From assembly GCF_008727875.1 (NCBI RefSeq), contig NZ_VTWS01000009.1:62001-126000 (forward strand): a stretch of 64,000 bases of DNA, written 5' to 3'. This document shows, piece by piece, positions 33,438 to 42,229 of the stretch. The stretch is from Larkinella humicola (GTDB lineage: Bacteria; Bacteroidota; Bacteroidia; Cytophagales; Spirosomataceae). A program made the position numbers and the translations under genes. Under the pieces are notes generated by a model, which saw only the letters and a list, made by a program, of their open reading frames with translations, did no database searches and had not been told where the DNA came from. Every line of letters begins with the position of its first letter. Position 1 is the stretch's first letter.

Positions 33438-33534
33438 AATAATAAATGTAAAATGATGAATGCTAAATGTAAAAGTGGGCTGACGCGCCTGAAACACTTT
33501 TACATTTAGCATTCATCATTTTACATTTATTATT
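33438..33534. repeat. AT-rich palindrome family E, copy 5, perfect 40-base arms
   Basis: Arms 33438-33477 and 33495-33534 are fully complementary over 40 bases with a 17-base loop. The arm sequence starts AATAATAAATGTAAAATG and is the clearest version of the element found between the FtsX paralogs 15-23 kb away. It lies 20 bases after the redoxin stop codon. Confidence 0.9.
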
Positions 33535-33648
33535 CCCCAAAAAGTCTCTTCATTTAATTAAAAAGTACATTTAACGATCAGGACACCGCTCCGATTGATT
33601 TTCATTTATAAATTTGTTTTCTCTTTCCGGGCTTTGACAAAACCCACC

Positions 33649-36600
33649 TTGAAAACCGCGAGCCTTCTGACAGGCCTGATTCTTAGTTTTTTTACGCTGG
33701 CAAACGCCCAGCAGTTCGCGGCCTCGGTGAAACACTACGGGCCGGAAAATGGCCTGTCGCACCGCGAAGTGAATGCCATTTCTCAGGACAAACAGGGGTT
33801 CATGTGGTTCGGAACCAAGTTCGGTCTCAATCGCTTCGATGGCAAAACCTTCACCACATTCACCAAGGGCCACAACGGATTTTATTTTGATGATATTCAG
33901 TCGATTGCCCGGGACGCCGACGGAAATTTGTGGCTGATGGGCCTCAAAAGCCAAACCAATATTGCGGTATTTAATCCGCTGACAAACCAGTCGATTGCGT
34001 TAAAGAAAAGGTTTGAAAAGCAACAACTTCCGACTTCATTTACGGATCTTCAGGGCTTGGTGAGCAGTGATAACGGAACCATTTATCTAACAAACTACCA
34101 ACCCGCTGCGCTCCTCTCCTATCATCCGACCTCGGGCCTGCGGGTGGTTTCGCTTCCGCAATTTAAGTCGCTGGGCACGTTTCGGGCCACCGCCCACAAC
34201 ACCGTCTGGGCGATTGCGGATGAAAACCGGCTCGTTGAACTCACCGCCGATGGGCGTATTTTACGTCAGTTTTCGCACGGAAAAGACGTCGTCAGTTGGT
34301 GCTTGGGAAAGCGAAACGCCGGGATTGAATTCTTCTACACGGTGTATAATCCGGCCCAAAAACAGCGTCACCAGTTTTTTAGCGTCGATGAATCGGGGCA
34401 TCGGCGGGAGTGGTCATCGGTTTTGCTCGAATCGATGAAAAGGTATATTGGACCTGTTTGCTATCCATTCGATCGAACCGGTTTGATCTGGGATGGCATC
34501 AGTTTACGGGACTCAACCAACCAAACGTTACTCACCATTGCCGGCCAGACTTCCGGCGAAACCATCGAAAACCGGAGTTTTTACCGCGACCGAAGCGGGC
34601 AATTCTGGTTGGGAACCAGTTTCGGCGTTTACCAGGTCAAATTAACTCACAATCACTTTCACCGGTTCTTTTACCAGGAAAGTAATAAAGCAGAACAAGC
34701 AGCGACCCGGGGCATCACCGTGCTGGGCGATCAGGTCTTCGCCAATCTGGAAAAACGGGGTCTCTTTGCGGTTCCGGGAGCGGGTGGCTTACCCAAAAAG
34801 TTGTACGGGAACACGGTTTTTGCGTACGGCTTAGCCTCGGATGGGCAGGGAGAGATTTACGCCGGAAACGGGAATCAACTGGTTCAGTATAATTCCCAAT
34901 CGCGCCGTTCTTCCACTATCCCGTTGTCCGATGCGTCCTCCATCTGGGCTCTCCATCCCCTTACCCCGGCGTCCTGGTTGGTCGGAACGCCAACCGGCCT
35001 CCGGTTTGTGGATACTCAAACCGGGCAGTCAAAACCATTTACGGCTTATCATCAGTTTAAAGAACTGGCTCAGGCTCATGTGCTCCACATCGCGCCCGAC
35101 CGGCAGGGCACCATCTGGCTTGGTTCCAACACGGGTTTGTATGTCGTTGACCCCGCCAGGGGCATCACCGCCCGCTACTGGAGTGGCGGCAAAGGCGGTT
35201 TTTACCTGCCCGCCGACAATTTTCAGCATGTCTACCAGGATGCGAAAGGCATTTACTGGCTCGCGACGGCCAATGCCGGCCTGATCCGCTGGGATCGCCC
35301 CAAAAACCGCTTTCGTCGGTTCCGACGTTCGGAAGGCTTATCGAACGATAATATTTACGCGATTTACCCCGACCGGCGGGGCAATCTGTGGATGAGCAGC
35401 GACTACGGAATTATGCGGTTCGATCCGGTTCGGCTGACCACCCGGACGTATTTTGTGCAGGATGGCATTACGCACAACGAATTCAACCGGATTTCGCATT
35501 TTCAGGATAAAACCGGGCGAATTTATTTCGGCGGCCTCAACGGTATTACTGCCTTCGATCCACGGGATTTGGAAGCCGAAAAACCGCCCGTTACGCTCCC
35601 GATGCGAATCGTTGGGTTTCGGCAGTTTGACCAAAACATCAACCAGATCGTTGACAAAACCGCCGATTTGAACCAAACTCACCAAATCACCATCCGACCC
35701 GGTGACCAGACTGCCGTACTCGATTTTGCGCTGCTGAATTACGCCGATGCCGAAAAAAACGTCTACGCCTATCATTTTAAGGGTCTGGACAATGCCTGGA
35801 CGCACCAGGCGGAGTCGTCGCTGCGGCTCGGAAACTTACCCTACGGCACGTATCAATTGCTGATCAAAGGGCAGGCTTCCAACGGACAGTGGTCGGCTAA
35901 TACACTGACGATTCCGATTGAGGTTCTCCGGCCTTTTTACCTACAAATCTGGTTTATGATCCTGACGGTTTTGCTGCTGATTGGCGGGATCTGGGGCTGG
36001 CTGCGGTGGCGCATCTGGAACCACCAGCAGGAACAGAAACGACTGCAAACCGAAATCCGACAGGCCACCGCCCAAATTCAGGACGACAAAGAAATCATTG
36101 CCCAACAGGCGCAGGTGCTGCAACGGCTGAACGAAACCAAATCCCGGTTTTTTGCCAATATTTCCCACGAATTCCGCACACCCCTGACGGTTATTCTGGG
36201 CATGTCGTCGGAACTGAAACGGGATGAGCCATCCAACCGGATTCGACAGGCATCCGACCTGATCGAACGCAACGGGAGCAACCTGCTGCGGTTGATCAAC
36301 CAGATTCTGGATCTGTCGAAACTCGAAGCGGGCGAAATGCAACTCCAGCCCGTTCGGTCGGATCTGGTTCGTTTCAGCCGGTACCTTGCCGAATCGTTTC
36401 AGTCGATGGCGGACCGCAAAGCCATTCAACTCCATTTCCGGTCCGATGTAGAAACCTGCGAAACGGATTTCGATCAGGATAAACTACAGGACATTCTTTC
36501 GAATCTGTTAACGAATGCCCTGAAATTTGCCCCCGTGGGGGGCGACGTGTATTTCCATCTGGTCATTCACGACAACTGGAATCCGCCGGGCGAGGGTTTT

Positions 36601-37755
36601 TACGAGGACATTTCTCCCACCAAACACCGCAGTGAACCCTGGTTTTCGATCCGGGTGCGCGACACCGGGCCGGGCATCGAACCCGAGAGTTTGCGCCACA
36701 TTTTCGACCGGTTTTTTCAGGTTTCCATCCGCCCGGTTTCCGAAACCGGTGGAACCGGCATCGGGCTGTCGCTGGTGCGCGAACTGGTGCTCCTGATGAA
36801 CGGCGGACTGGCGGTGCGGAGTTTACCCGGCGAGGGCGCCGAGTTTGTGGTCAGTTTGCCCCGTACCCAAAAGGCTCCGCCAACCGACGTTACGCCAACC
36901 GACGTTGCGACCACCGGCCTTGTTCTGATCAGCCCGCAAAACCGGGTCGAAACCGAACCGGAGGCTCCGGTTGCCGGTGACAAACCGGTGCTGCTGCTGG
37001 TGGAAGATAATGACGATGTCGCCACGTACATCCAATCCTGCCTTGGGAACGAGTACCGGATTCTTCGGGGCGAAAACGGCCAAACCGGTATTGATCTGGC
37101 GTTTTCAACCATACCGGACCTGCTTTTGAGCGACGTCATGATGCCGCAGAAGGACGGTTTTCAAGTGTGTGATGAATTGAAAAACGATCCGCGCACCAGC
37201 CACATTCCCATCGTGTTACTGACCGCCAAAGCCGCTGCCAGCGACCGCATCAGCGGGCTCCGGCGGGGCGCGGATGCTTACCTGACCAAACCCTTTCAGC
37301 GGGAAGAATTGCGGGTGGTGCTGGAAAACCAGCTTCAGTCCCGGCGAATCCTGCAGGCGCATTACAGCCAACTGGCGCTAAAAACCGGCGCACCCGATCC
37401 GACAGTTGCCGAAGGAACCGATCCACTGGAAAACCTTTTCCTGCTGAAGCTGCGGACGGCGCTGGAAGAGCAGCTGGACAATCCCGATTTTTCGATTGAG
37501 GCCATTTGCCAACGGATGCGCATGAGTCGCTCCACGCTTCACCTCAAGCTGGTTGCCCTCACCGGCATGTCCACGACCCGGTATATTCGGGCGCTTCGGC
37601 TGGGCAAAGCCAAAGAACTGCTGGCCGCTTCGGATCTGAATATTTCAGAAGTGGCCTACGCCGTCGGTTTTGAAGACCCCAAGTATTTCAGCCGGGTATT
37701 TTCCGACGAATTCGGCATTTCGCCCGCCAGTTTTCGGCTTTCTGGCCCCAATTAA
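33649..37755 (+). CDS. Hybrid two-component system protein (propeller sensor, histidine kinase, receiver, AraC HTH)
   Basis: About 1368 residues spanning the inner membrane. A signal peptide (LLTGLILSFFTLANAQ) is followed by periplasmic beta-propeller repeats (for example DKQGFMWFGTKFGLNRFDG), a Y_Y_Y domain, a membrane helix (IWFMILTVLLLIGGIWGW), HisKA (ANISHEFRTPLTVIL), an HATPase (LLTNALKFAP, DTGPGI, GTGIGLSLV), a receiver (LLLVEDNDD, phospho-Asp in LLSDVMMP) and a C-terminal AraC HTH (VAYAVGFEDPKYFSRVF). Such HTCS proteins sense glycan fragments and activate nearby glycan genes. No ATG begins the frame; TTG codons at 33595, 33634 and 33649 are available, and 33649 gives the best signal peptide. 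The cupin gene downstream, with direct repeats in its promoter, is a likely target. Confidence 0.92.
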   Translation: MKTASLLTGLILSFFTLANAQQFAASVKHYGPENGLSHREVNAISQDKQGFMWFGTKFGLNRFDGKTFTTFTKGHNGFYFDDIQSIARDADGNLWLMGLKSQTNIAVFNPLTNQSIALKKRFEKQQLPTSFTDLQGLVSSDNGTIYLTNYQPAALLSYHPTSGLRVVSLPQFKSLGTFRATAHNTVWAIADENRLVELTADGRILRQFSHGKDVVSWCLGKRNAGIEFFYTVYNPAQKQRHQFFSVDESGHRREWSSVLLESMKRYIGPVCYPFDRTGLIWDGISLRDSTNQTLLTIAGQTSGETIENRSFYRDRSGQFWLGTSFGVYQVKLTHNHFHRFFYQESNKAEQAATRGITVLGDQVFANLEKRGLFAVPGAGGLPKKLYGNTVFAYGLASDGQGEIYAGNGNQLVQYNSQSRRSSTIPLSDASSIWALHPLTPASWLVGTPTGLRFVDTQTGQSKPFTAYHQFKELAQAHVLHIAPDRQGTIWLGSNTGLYVVDPARGITARYWSGGKGGFYLPADNFQHVYQDAKGIYWLATANAGLIRWDRPKNRFRRFRRSEGLSNDNIYAIYPDRRGNLWMSSDYGIMRFDPVRLTTRTYFVQDGITHNEFNRISHFQDKTGRIYFGGLNGITAFDPRDLEAEKPPVTLPMRIVGFRQFDQNINQIVDKTADLNQTHQITIRPGDQTAVLDFALLNYADAEKNVYAYHFKGLDNAWTHQAESSLRLGNLPYGTYQLLIKGQASNGQWSANTLTIPIEVLRPFYLQIWFMILTVLLLIGGIWGWLRWRIWNHQQEQKRLQTEIRQATAQIQDDKEIIAQQAQVLQRLNETKSRFFANISHEFRTPLTVILGMSSELKRDEPSNRIRQASDLIERNGSNLLRLINQILDLSKLEAGEMQLQPVRSDLVRFSRYLAESFQSMADRKAIQLHFRSDVETCETDFDQDKLQDILSNLLTNALKFAPVGGDVYFHLVIHDNWNPPGEGFYEDISPTKHRSEPWFSIRVRDTGPGIEPESLRHIFDRFFQVSIRPVSETGGTGIGLSLVRELVLLMNGGLAVRSLPGEGAEFVVSLPRTQKAPPTDVTPTDVATTGLVLISPQNRVETEPEAPVAGDKPVLLLVEDNDDVATYIQSCLGNEYRILRGENGQTGIDLAFSTIPDLLLSDVMMPQKDGFQVCDELKNDPRTSHIPIVLLTAKAAASDRISGLRRGADAYLTKPFQREELRVVLENQLQSRRILQAHYSQLALKTGAPDPTVAEGTDPLENLFLLKLRTALEEQLDNPDFSIEAICQRMRMSRSTLHLKLVALTGMSTTRYIRALRLGKAKELLAASDLNISEVAYAVGFEDPKYFSRVFSDEFGISPASFRLSGPN

Positions 37756-37788
37756 ACAATAGTCCACCATTTCGGACAATAGTCCACC
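37756..37788 (+). promoter_or_regulatory. Candidate activator site: direct repeat ACAATAGTCCACC with 20-base period
   Basis: ACAATAGTCCACC occurs at 37756 and again at 37776, and the second copy is preceded by GG, giving the dyad GGAC-AATA-GTCC. The repeats start at the hybrid regulator's stop codon and end about 22 bases before a near-consensus -7 box, a normal place for an AraC-type activator. Confidence 0.5.
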
Positions 37789-37809
37789 TCCCTACACACC
37801 CCGCTTCCG

Positions 37810-37817
37810 TATCCTTG
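37810..37817 (+). promoter_or_regulatory. Candidate -7 box (TATCCTTG) for the cupin gene
   Basis: One mismatch to TAnnTTTG; it lies just downstream of the 20-base direct repeats and 88 bases before the ATG at 37905. Confidence 0.35.
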
Positions 37818-37904
37818 TGTCGCTAACCAGGGCCTGAAAACCGGTCACTGGAAACTGCATTTTCCACCGGCAGGTGGCTCCTGCCCTTATTTAAAACAGC
37901 GACC

Positions 37905-38450
37905 ATGAAAGAGTTAGACAAAACGGATTCGGATCGAATTCTGGATTTTCCAGCCGCCGGCATGTGGTGGCAAATTACCAAAGACACGCAAGAGACCAAC
38001 GGGGCTTTTTTTGAAGTCATTAATGTGCTGGTGCCCGGTTTTGAGGGGCCTCCGCAGCACATTCACCCCCAGGCCGAGGAAAGCTATCAGGTGTTGGAAG
38101 GCACGCTGGATGTGTGGATCGACGGACAATGGCGGCTGGTCAAACCGGGCGAAACCGCAACCGTTCCGGCGGGTGTGCCGCATACGCTCAAAAATTCACA
38201 TCCCGAACCGGTTCGGCTCCTCAACATCCACAAGCCTGCCCTCGGTTTTGAGCGGTTTTTCCGGCGGATGCACACCCTGATTACCAGTGGAAAAATGACG
38301 CTGCCGCCAAAGAACTTCGGTTCCCTGATCCGGATTTCGATGCTTTTCGTGGACCACGAAAAAGAAATCAAGTCGGCCAACCCGCCCCACGGGCTCATGC
38401 GGTTTCTGGCTTTCGTTGGCAGTTCGCTCGGGTACAAGCTGCCGGACTGA
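37905..38450 (+). CDS. Cupin domain protein
   Basis: A 181-residue single-cupin protein. Motif 1 reads PPQHIHPQAEESYQVLEG (HxH and E metal ligands, about residues 50-67) and motif 2 reads GETATVPAGVPHTLKN (about 83-98, with the fourth ligand His). The C-terminal 80 residues are helical with hydrophobic stretches (GLMRFLAFVGSSLGYKL). No signal peptide is seen. The enzymatic role is unknown; cupins of this size may be dioxygenases or sugar isomerases. It follows the hybrid regulator and carries a candidate operator in its promoter, so it may be induced by it. Confidence 0.85.
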   Translation: MKELDKTDSDRILDFPAAGMWWQITKDTQETNGAFFEVINVLVPGFEGPPQHIHPQAEESYQVLEGTLDVWIDGQWRLVKPGETATVPAGVPHTLKNSHPEPVRLLNIHKPALGFERFFRRMHTLITSGKMTLPPKNFGSLIRISMLFVDHEKEIKSANPPHGLMRFLAFVGSSLGYKLPD

Positions 38451-38531
38451 CAACCCGTAAAAACCGACCACCACGCATCGAACCGATGCTCCGGCGGTTT
38501 CCATTTTTCGTCCTTAATCGATCCATGTAAA

Positions 38532-41500
38532 ATGAAGAAACGTTTTACCTCACTATTCCCGACCGAGGCCATCGCGGCATTGCGTACCCGGTTTTTATTA
38601 CTGGGTTGCCTGCTCGGTTTTTCGCTGATCGTTTCCGCCCAGACGACCACCCGGTTTGTGTCGACAACCGGCACCAACTCCAATCCGGCGACGGCCACCA
38701 GTTGGGCCACCGCCACCGCCGATTTGCAGGGCGCCATCAACTCGCTCAGCGCGGGCGGTGAGGTGTGGGTGGCCGGGGGAACCTACAAACCCACCACCGG
38801 AACCAACCGCGACATTAGCTTCAGCCTGAAGAACAACGTTGCCATCTACGGCGGTTTTGTGGGAACGGAAGCCAACCGCAGCGAGCGACCCGCCCTCAAC
38901 CTGACCACCCCGTCCAGCACCACCCTGAGTGGTGACATTGGGACGGTGGGCGACCCCGCCGACAACAGCTATCATGTCATATTCAACTCAGGCATCACCA
39001 GTACGGCCATCCTGAACGGGTTTGTAATTACGGGTGGGAATGCCAGCTTTAATAATTTGAGCAATTTTAGGGCTACCGGTGGGGGGATGTTGAATGCTAA
39101 TTCCAACCCAACCCTGATCAATTGTCGTTTCATATCGAATACATCTTTTAGTGGTGGTGGGGGAATCTATAATTACGCATACTCTAATCCCAACCTGACC
39201 AACTGTAGTTTTATGTTAAATACGGCTACTGATGGAGGAGGGGTCTATAATACTGACTCCAGTCCCAGTCTGACCAATTGTAGCTTTACGTCAAATACGG
39301 CTACTAATGGAGGGGGAATGCTTAATGGTACTGAATGTTATCCGATACTCACCAACTGTAGTTTTATGTTAAATACGGCTACTGATGGAGGAGGGGTCTA
39401 TAACTATTCTGCCGCCAGTCCCAGCCTGACCAATTGTAGCTTTACGTCAAATACCGCTGTTGATGTCGCGGGGGGGATGTTTAATGTTAATTCCAGTCCC
39501 AGTCTGACCAGTTGTAGATTTACGTCAAATACAGCTGGTTCTTTTGGGGGAGGAATGGTGAGTCAGAGTTCCAGTTTCAGCCTGACCAACTGTAGCTTTA
39601 CGTCAAATACCGCAAGTTATGGTGGGGGAATAGTTACTAATAACTCCAGTTCCAGCCTGATCAACTGTAGCTTTACGTCAAATACAGCTATAAATAGCAC
39701 TGGAGGGGGATTCTTTAATTCTACCTTCAGCAATACCAATCTCATCAATTGCATTTTCTGGAACAATGGAGGAAGTAATTCGATATATGTCGATGCAACC
39801 TCAGCGACAACGGCCAGCTACAGTCTGTTCGAAACTTCGGTAACCAACTACACTGGCTCCCACAACCTCACTACCGCCACCTCACCCTTTGTCAGTTCGG
39901 ATAACCTCCAACTGACGGCCTGTTCCGCGGCTGTCAATGCCGGTGATCCGGCCAGCGCCACGGCGGTTTCCGGCCCCTACAGTGTTACGGCCCTGCCCCA
40001 GACGGATCTGGCCGGGAATCCCCGCATTTACGGAAACCGGGTCGACATGGGCGCTTACGAGTTTCAGGGAGAACCGGGAGCCATCACCGTGTCAACCCTG
40101 GCTTCTTCCGCCAGCGTCACCATCGGGCAGGCGATTAGTCTGTCGGCAACGGTAACGGGCGGCAGTAACCTGAGTTATGGCTGGGCTGCCCCAGCTGGAG
40201 CCAACCTGAGCAGCACCACAACCAACCCCGTGAGTGCCACCTTGCTCACCACCGGCCCCAAAGCCTTTACAGTGACGGTCACCAATCTCAGCTCAGGCTG
40301 CACCGCCACCAGCAGTGTCACTGTAACGGGCAATACGGCTCCCACGGCCACCATCACGCCGTCGAGTGCGACGCTGACCTGCGCCAGTCCGACCGTCAGC
40401 CTGACCGCCAGCGGGGGAAGCTCCTACCGCTGGGACGACAATTCCACGAATGCCATCCGAACCGTCAGTGCCGCCGGACCGTATTCCGTCACCGTCACGG
40501 CGGACGGGGGTTGTTCGGCCTCTACTAGTATTACGGTTTCGGGAAATACCAGTACTCCTGCGCCCCCCAATCTGACCAGCACGACCGTCACGCAAGGAGC
40601 ACCAACGGTCAACTTAACCGCCAGCAACTGTGCCGGAACTCTCACCTGGAACGGCCCGGGCGGTTCGTCGGGAACCGGAGCCATTTCTGTCCAGACAACG
40701 AACCCCGGCACTTTCGTCTACCAGGCCACTTGTAACGTCGGTGGTTGTGTCAGTGATCCGGCCAGTGTAACCGTCGTGGTCACCGCGCCGACCGTCACCG
40801 GTTCCTTCGATGGGTTCATTTACGGAGGAGATTGCACCAGTTTCCGGGGCTGGGCCTGGGATCGCAACAAACCCAATACCGCCATTTTGGTCGAGATTCT
40901 GGTGGATTCCGAAAGCAAGGGTACGATTCTGGCCAACGAGTTTCGGCAGGATTTGAAAGATGGTGGCAAGGGCAATGGGATTCATGCGTTTCGGTGGACT
41001 ATTCCGGATGAGCTGAAAGATGGCGAAGTACATACGCTCTCCGCCACTGTGGTGGGTAGCGGTTTTACCCTCAAGGACGGCCCGAAAACCATCCGCTGCC
41101 AGAACGGAACCCCTCCGCCCCCACCGAATAAACCGCCCGTCGCTCCCACGATGACGCCATTGACCACCCAGCAGGGGGTGACTTTTACCACGACCTTACC
41201 GGTTTTCACCGATCCGGAAAACGGTGCCCTGAGCTATGCGCTGGCAGGTCTGCCTGCTGGCCTTACCTTCACCAGCGGTACCCGGCAGATTAGCGGAAAA
41301 ACCGAGATCGCGGGAAGCTTTGCGCTAACCTACTCGGCGACCGATGAGAAAGGAGCGATGAACAGCGTGAGTTTCAACCTGACCGTCAATCCGGCCGAAA
41401 CCGTCGTCACGGGCAGCTTCGAAGGCTATCTGGACAAACTCGATTGCGGAGGAATTCGCGGCTGGGTCTGGGATCGCAACAAACCCAATACCCCGGTCAC

Positions 41501-42011
41501 GGTCGAATTTTACCTCGAACCCAGTCCGGGAACCATCACGCCTTTGGGCAGTACGCTGGCTAATATTTACCGGGTCGATCTGAAAGAGGCCGGAAAAGGC
41601 AATGGCGCACATGCGTATAATTTCACGCCACCGGGCAGCGTCACCAACGGCACCAGGGTGCTGGCGCGGGTGCTGGGTTCTACGTTCGTTTTGAAAGGGT
41701 CACCGAAGGAATACCAGTGTAATGCCCCAACCCGGTTGTCAGCCGAATCTACTTCTGACTTACAGGTGACGGTTTTGGGCAACCCGGTTTCGAATCAGGT
41801 CGAGGTAGAAATCCGGGGAGCCGAAGGAAAACCACTGCACGTGCAGTTGACGGACGTCAATGGGCATCTGGTCAGTGAGCAGCAGGTAAAACAAGCAAGT
41901 CGGGTTGAACACCACAGGCTCCCGGTTTTCCATCAGGCACCGGGAATGCTGTTGCTGCGGGTCAGTACGCCAACCCAGCAAAAAACCGTAAAGATTTTGA
42001 AAGGAAAGTAA
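38532..42011 (+). CDS. Large secreted beta-helix/Ig-like protein with type IX secretion sorting domain
   Basis: A 1159-residue secreted protein. A signal peptide (LLLGCLLGFSLIVSAQ) is followed by a right-handed beta-helix with about eight near-identical 26-residue repeats (pattern LTNCSFTSNTAxxGGGxxN, residues 190-410). Next come PKD/Ig-like segments (about 520-755), two related modules of about 95 residues (GSFDGFIYGGDC... and GSFEGYLDKLDC..., each with RGWxWDRNKPN) flanking a He_PIG-like Ig domain, and a C-terminal T9SS sorting domain (VTVLGNPVSNQVEVEIRG ... KTVKILKGK). Likely a cell-surface adhesin or glycan-binding protein; no catalytic residues are recognised. A perfect hairpin follows the stop. 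Confidence 0.88.
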   Translation: MKKRFTSLFPTEAIAALRTRFLLLGCLLGFSLIVSAQTTTRFVSTTGTNSNPATATSWATATADLQGAINSLSAGGEVWVAGGTYKPTTGTNRDISFSLKNNVAIYGGFVGTEANRSERPALNLTTPSSTTLSGDIGTVGDPADNSYHVIFNSGITSTAILNGFVITGGNASFNNLSNFRATGGGMLNANSNPTLINCRFISNTSFSGGGGIYNYAYSNPNLTNCSFMLNTATDGGGVYNTDSSPSLTNCSFTSNTATNGGGMLNGTECYPILTNCSFMLNTATDGGGVYNYSAASPSLTNCSFTSNTAVDVAGGMFNVNSSPSLTSCRFTSNTAGSFGGGMVSQSSSFSLTNCSFTSNTASYGGGIVTNNSSSSLINCSFTSNTAINSTGGGFFNSTFSNTNLINCIFWNNGGSNSIYVDATSATTASYSLFETSVTNYTGSHNLTTATSPFVSSDNLQLTACSAAVNAGDPASATAVSGPYSVTALPQTDLAGNPRIYGNRVDMGAYEFQGEPGAITVSTLASSASVTIGQAISLSATVTGGSNLSYGWAAPAGANLSSTTTNPVSATLLTTGPKAFTVTVTNLSSGCTATSSVTVTGNTAPTATITPSSATLTCASPTVSLTASGGSSYRWDDNSTNAIRTVSAAGPYSVTVTADGGCSASTSITVSGNTSTPAPPNLTSTTVTQGAPTVNLTASNCAGTLTWNGPGGSSGTGAISVQTTNPGTFVYQATCNVGGCVSDPASVTVVVTAPTVTGSFDGFIYGGDCTSFRGWAWDRNKPNTAILVEILVDSESKGTILANEFRQDLKDGGKGNGIHAFRWTIPDELKDGEVHTLSATVVGSGFTLKDGPKTIRCQNGTPPPPPNKPPVAPTMTPLTTQQGVTFTTTLPVFTDPENGALSYALAGLPAGLTFTSGTRQISGKTEIAGSFALTYSATDEKGAMNSVSFNLTVNPAETVVTGSFEGYLDKLDCGGIRGWVWDRNKPNTPVTVEFYLEPSPGTITPLGSTLANIYRVDLKEAGKGNGAHAYNFTPPGSVTNGTRVLARVLGSTFVLKGSPKEYQCNAPTRLSAESTSDLQVTVLGNPVSNQVEVEIRGAEGKPLHVQLTDVNGHLVSEQQVKQASRVEHHRLPVFHQAPGMLLLRVSTPTQQKTVKILKGK
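39087..39770 (+). repeat. Intragenic tandem repeats encoding the beta-helix rungs
   Basis: About eight units of 75-84 bases, with stretches identical between units; for example a 53-base run starting ACCAACTGTAGTTTTATG is found at about 39199 and again at about 39351. This stretch is visibly more AT-rich than the flanking coding sequence. Confidence 0.85.
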
Positions 42012-42013
42012 GA

Positions 42014-42059
42014 GCCAAGGTTGGGTAGCACTCTGTCTGGAGTGCTACCCAACCTTGGC
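42014..42059 (+). terminator. Strong hairpin after the beta-helix gene
   Basis: Arms 42014-42033 and 42040-42059 pair over 20 bases (GCCAAGGTTGGGTAGCACTC) with a six-base loop, starting two bases after the stop codon. There is no T-tract, so it may be a 3' stabilising or Bacteroidota-type terminator rather than a classic intrinsic one. Confidence 0.65.
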
Positions 42060-42061
42060 CT

Positions 42062-42198
42062 GAAGGTACTGGAACGGCTGGAGAAGGAGTTTACGGGCGC
42101 GGCCAAGTGCCTTTTCCGTATCGCTTTATGCGGTAATGATTCGATTTGGGCGATTTTTGACTTTTGTTCTCTCAATTATACAATTGCTCCAGTCTCAA
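42062..42198. other. Intergenic segment without recognised gene
   Basis: The stretch is open on the plus strand in one frame (containing LERLEKEFTGAAKCLFRIALCG), which looks protein-like, but it has no start signal or family I recognise. It may be a gene remnant or chance. Confidence 0.2.
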
Positions 42199-42229
42199 CC
42201 GCTGACAGGGCTTGCAGCCGCTGTCAGGG
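42199..42229. repeat. Family D palindrome unit, copy 2
   Basis: CCGCTGACAGGGCTTGCAGC followed by CGCTGTCAGGG is a variant of the 31-base arm at 21064-21094. It ends one base before the MFS gene's stop codon. Confidence 0.75.
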
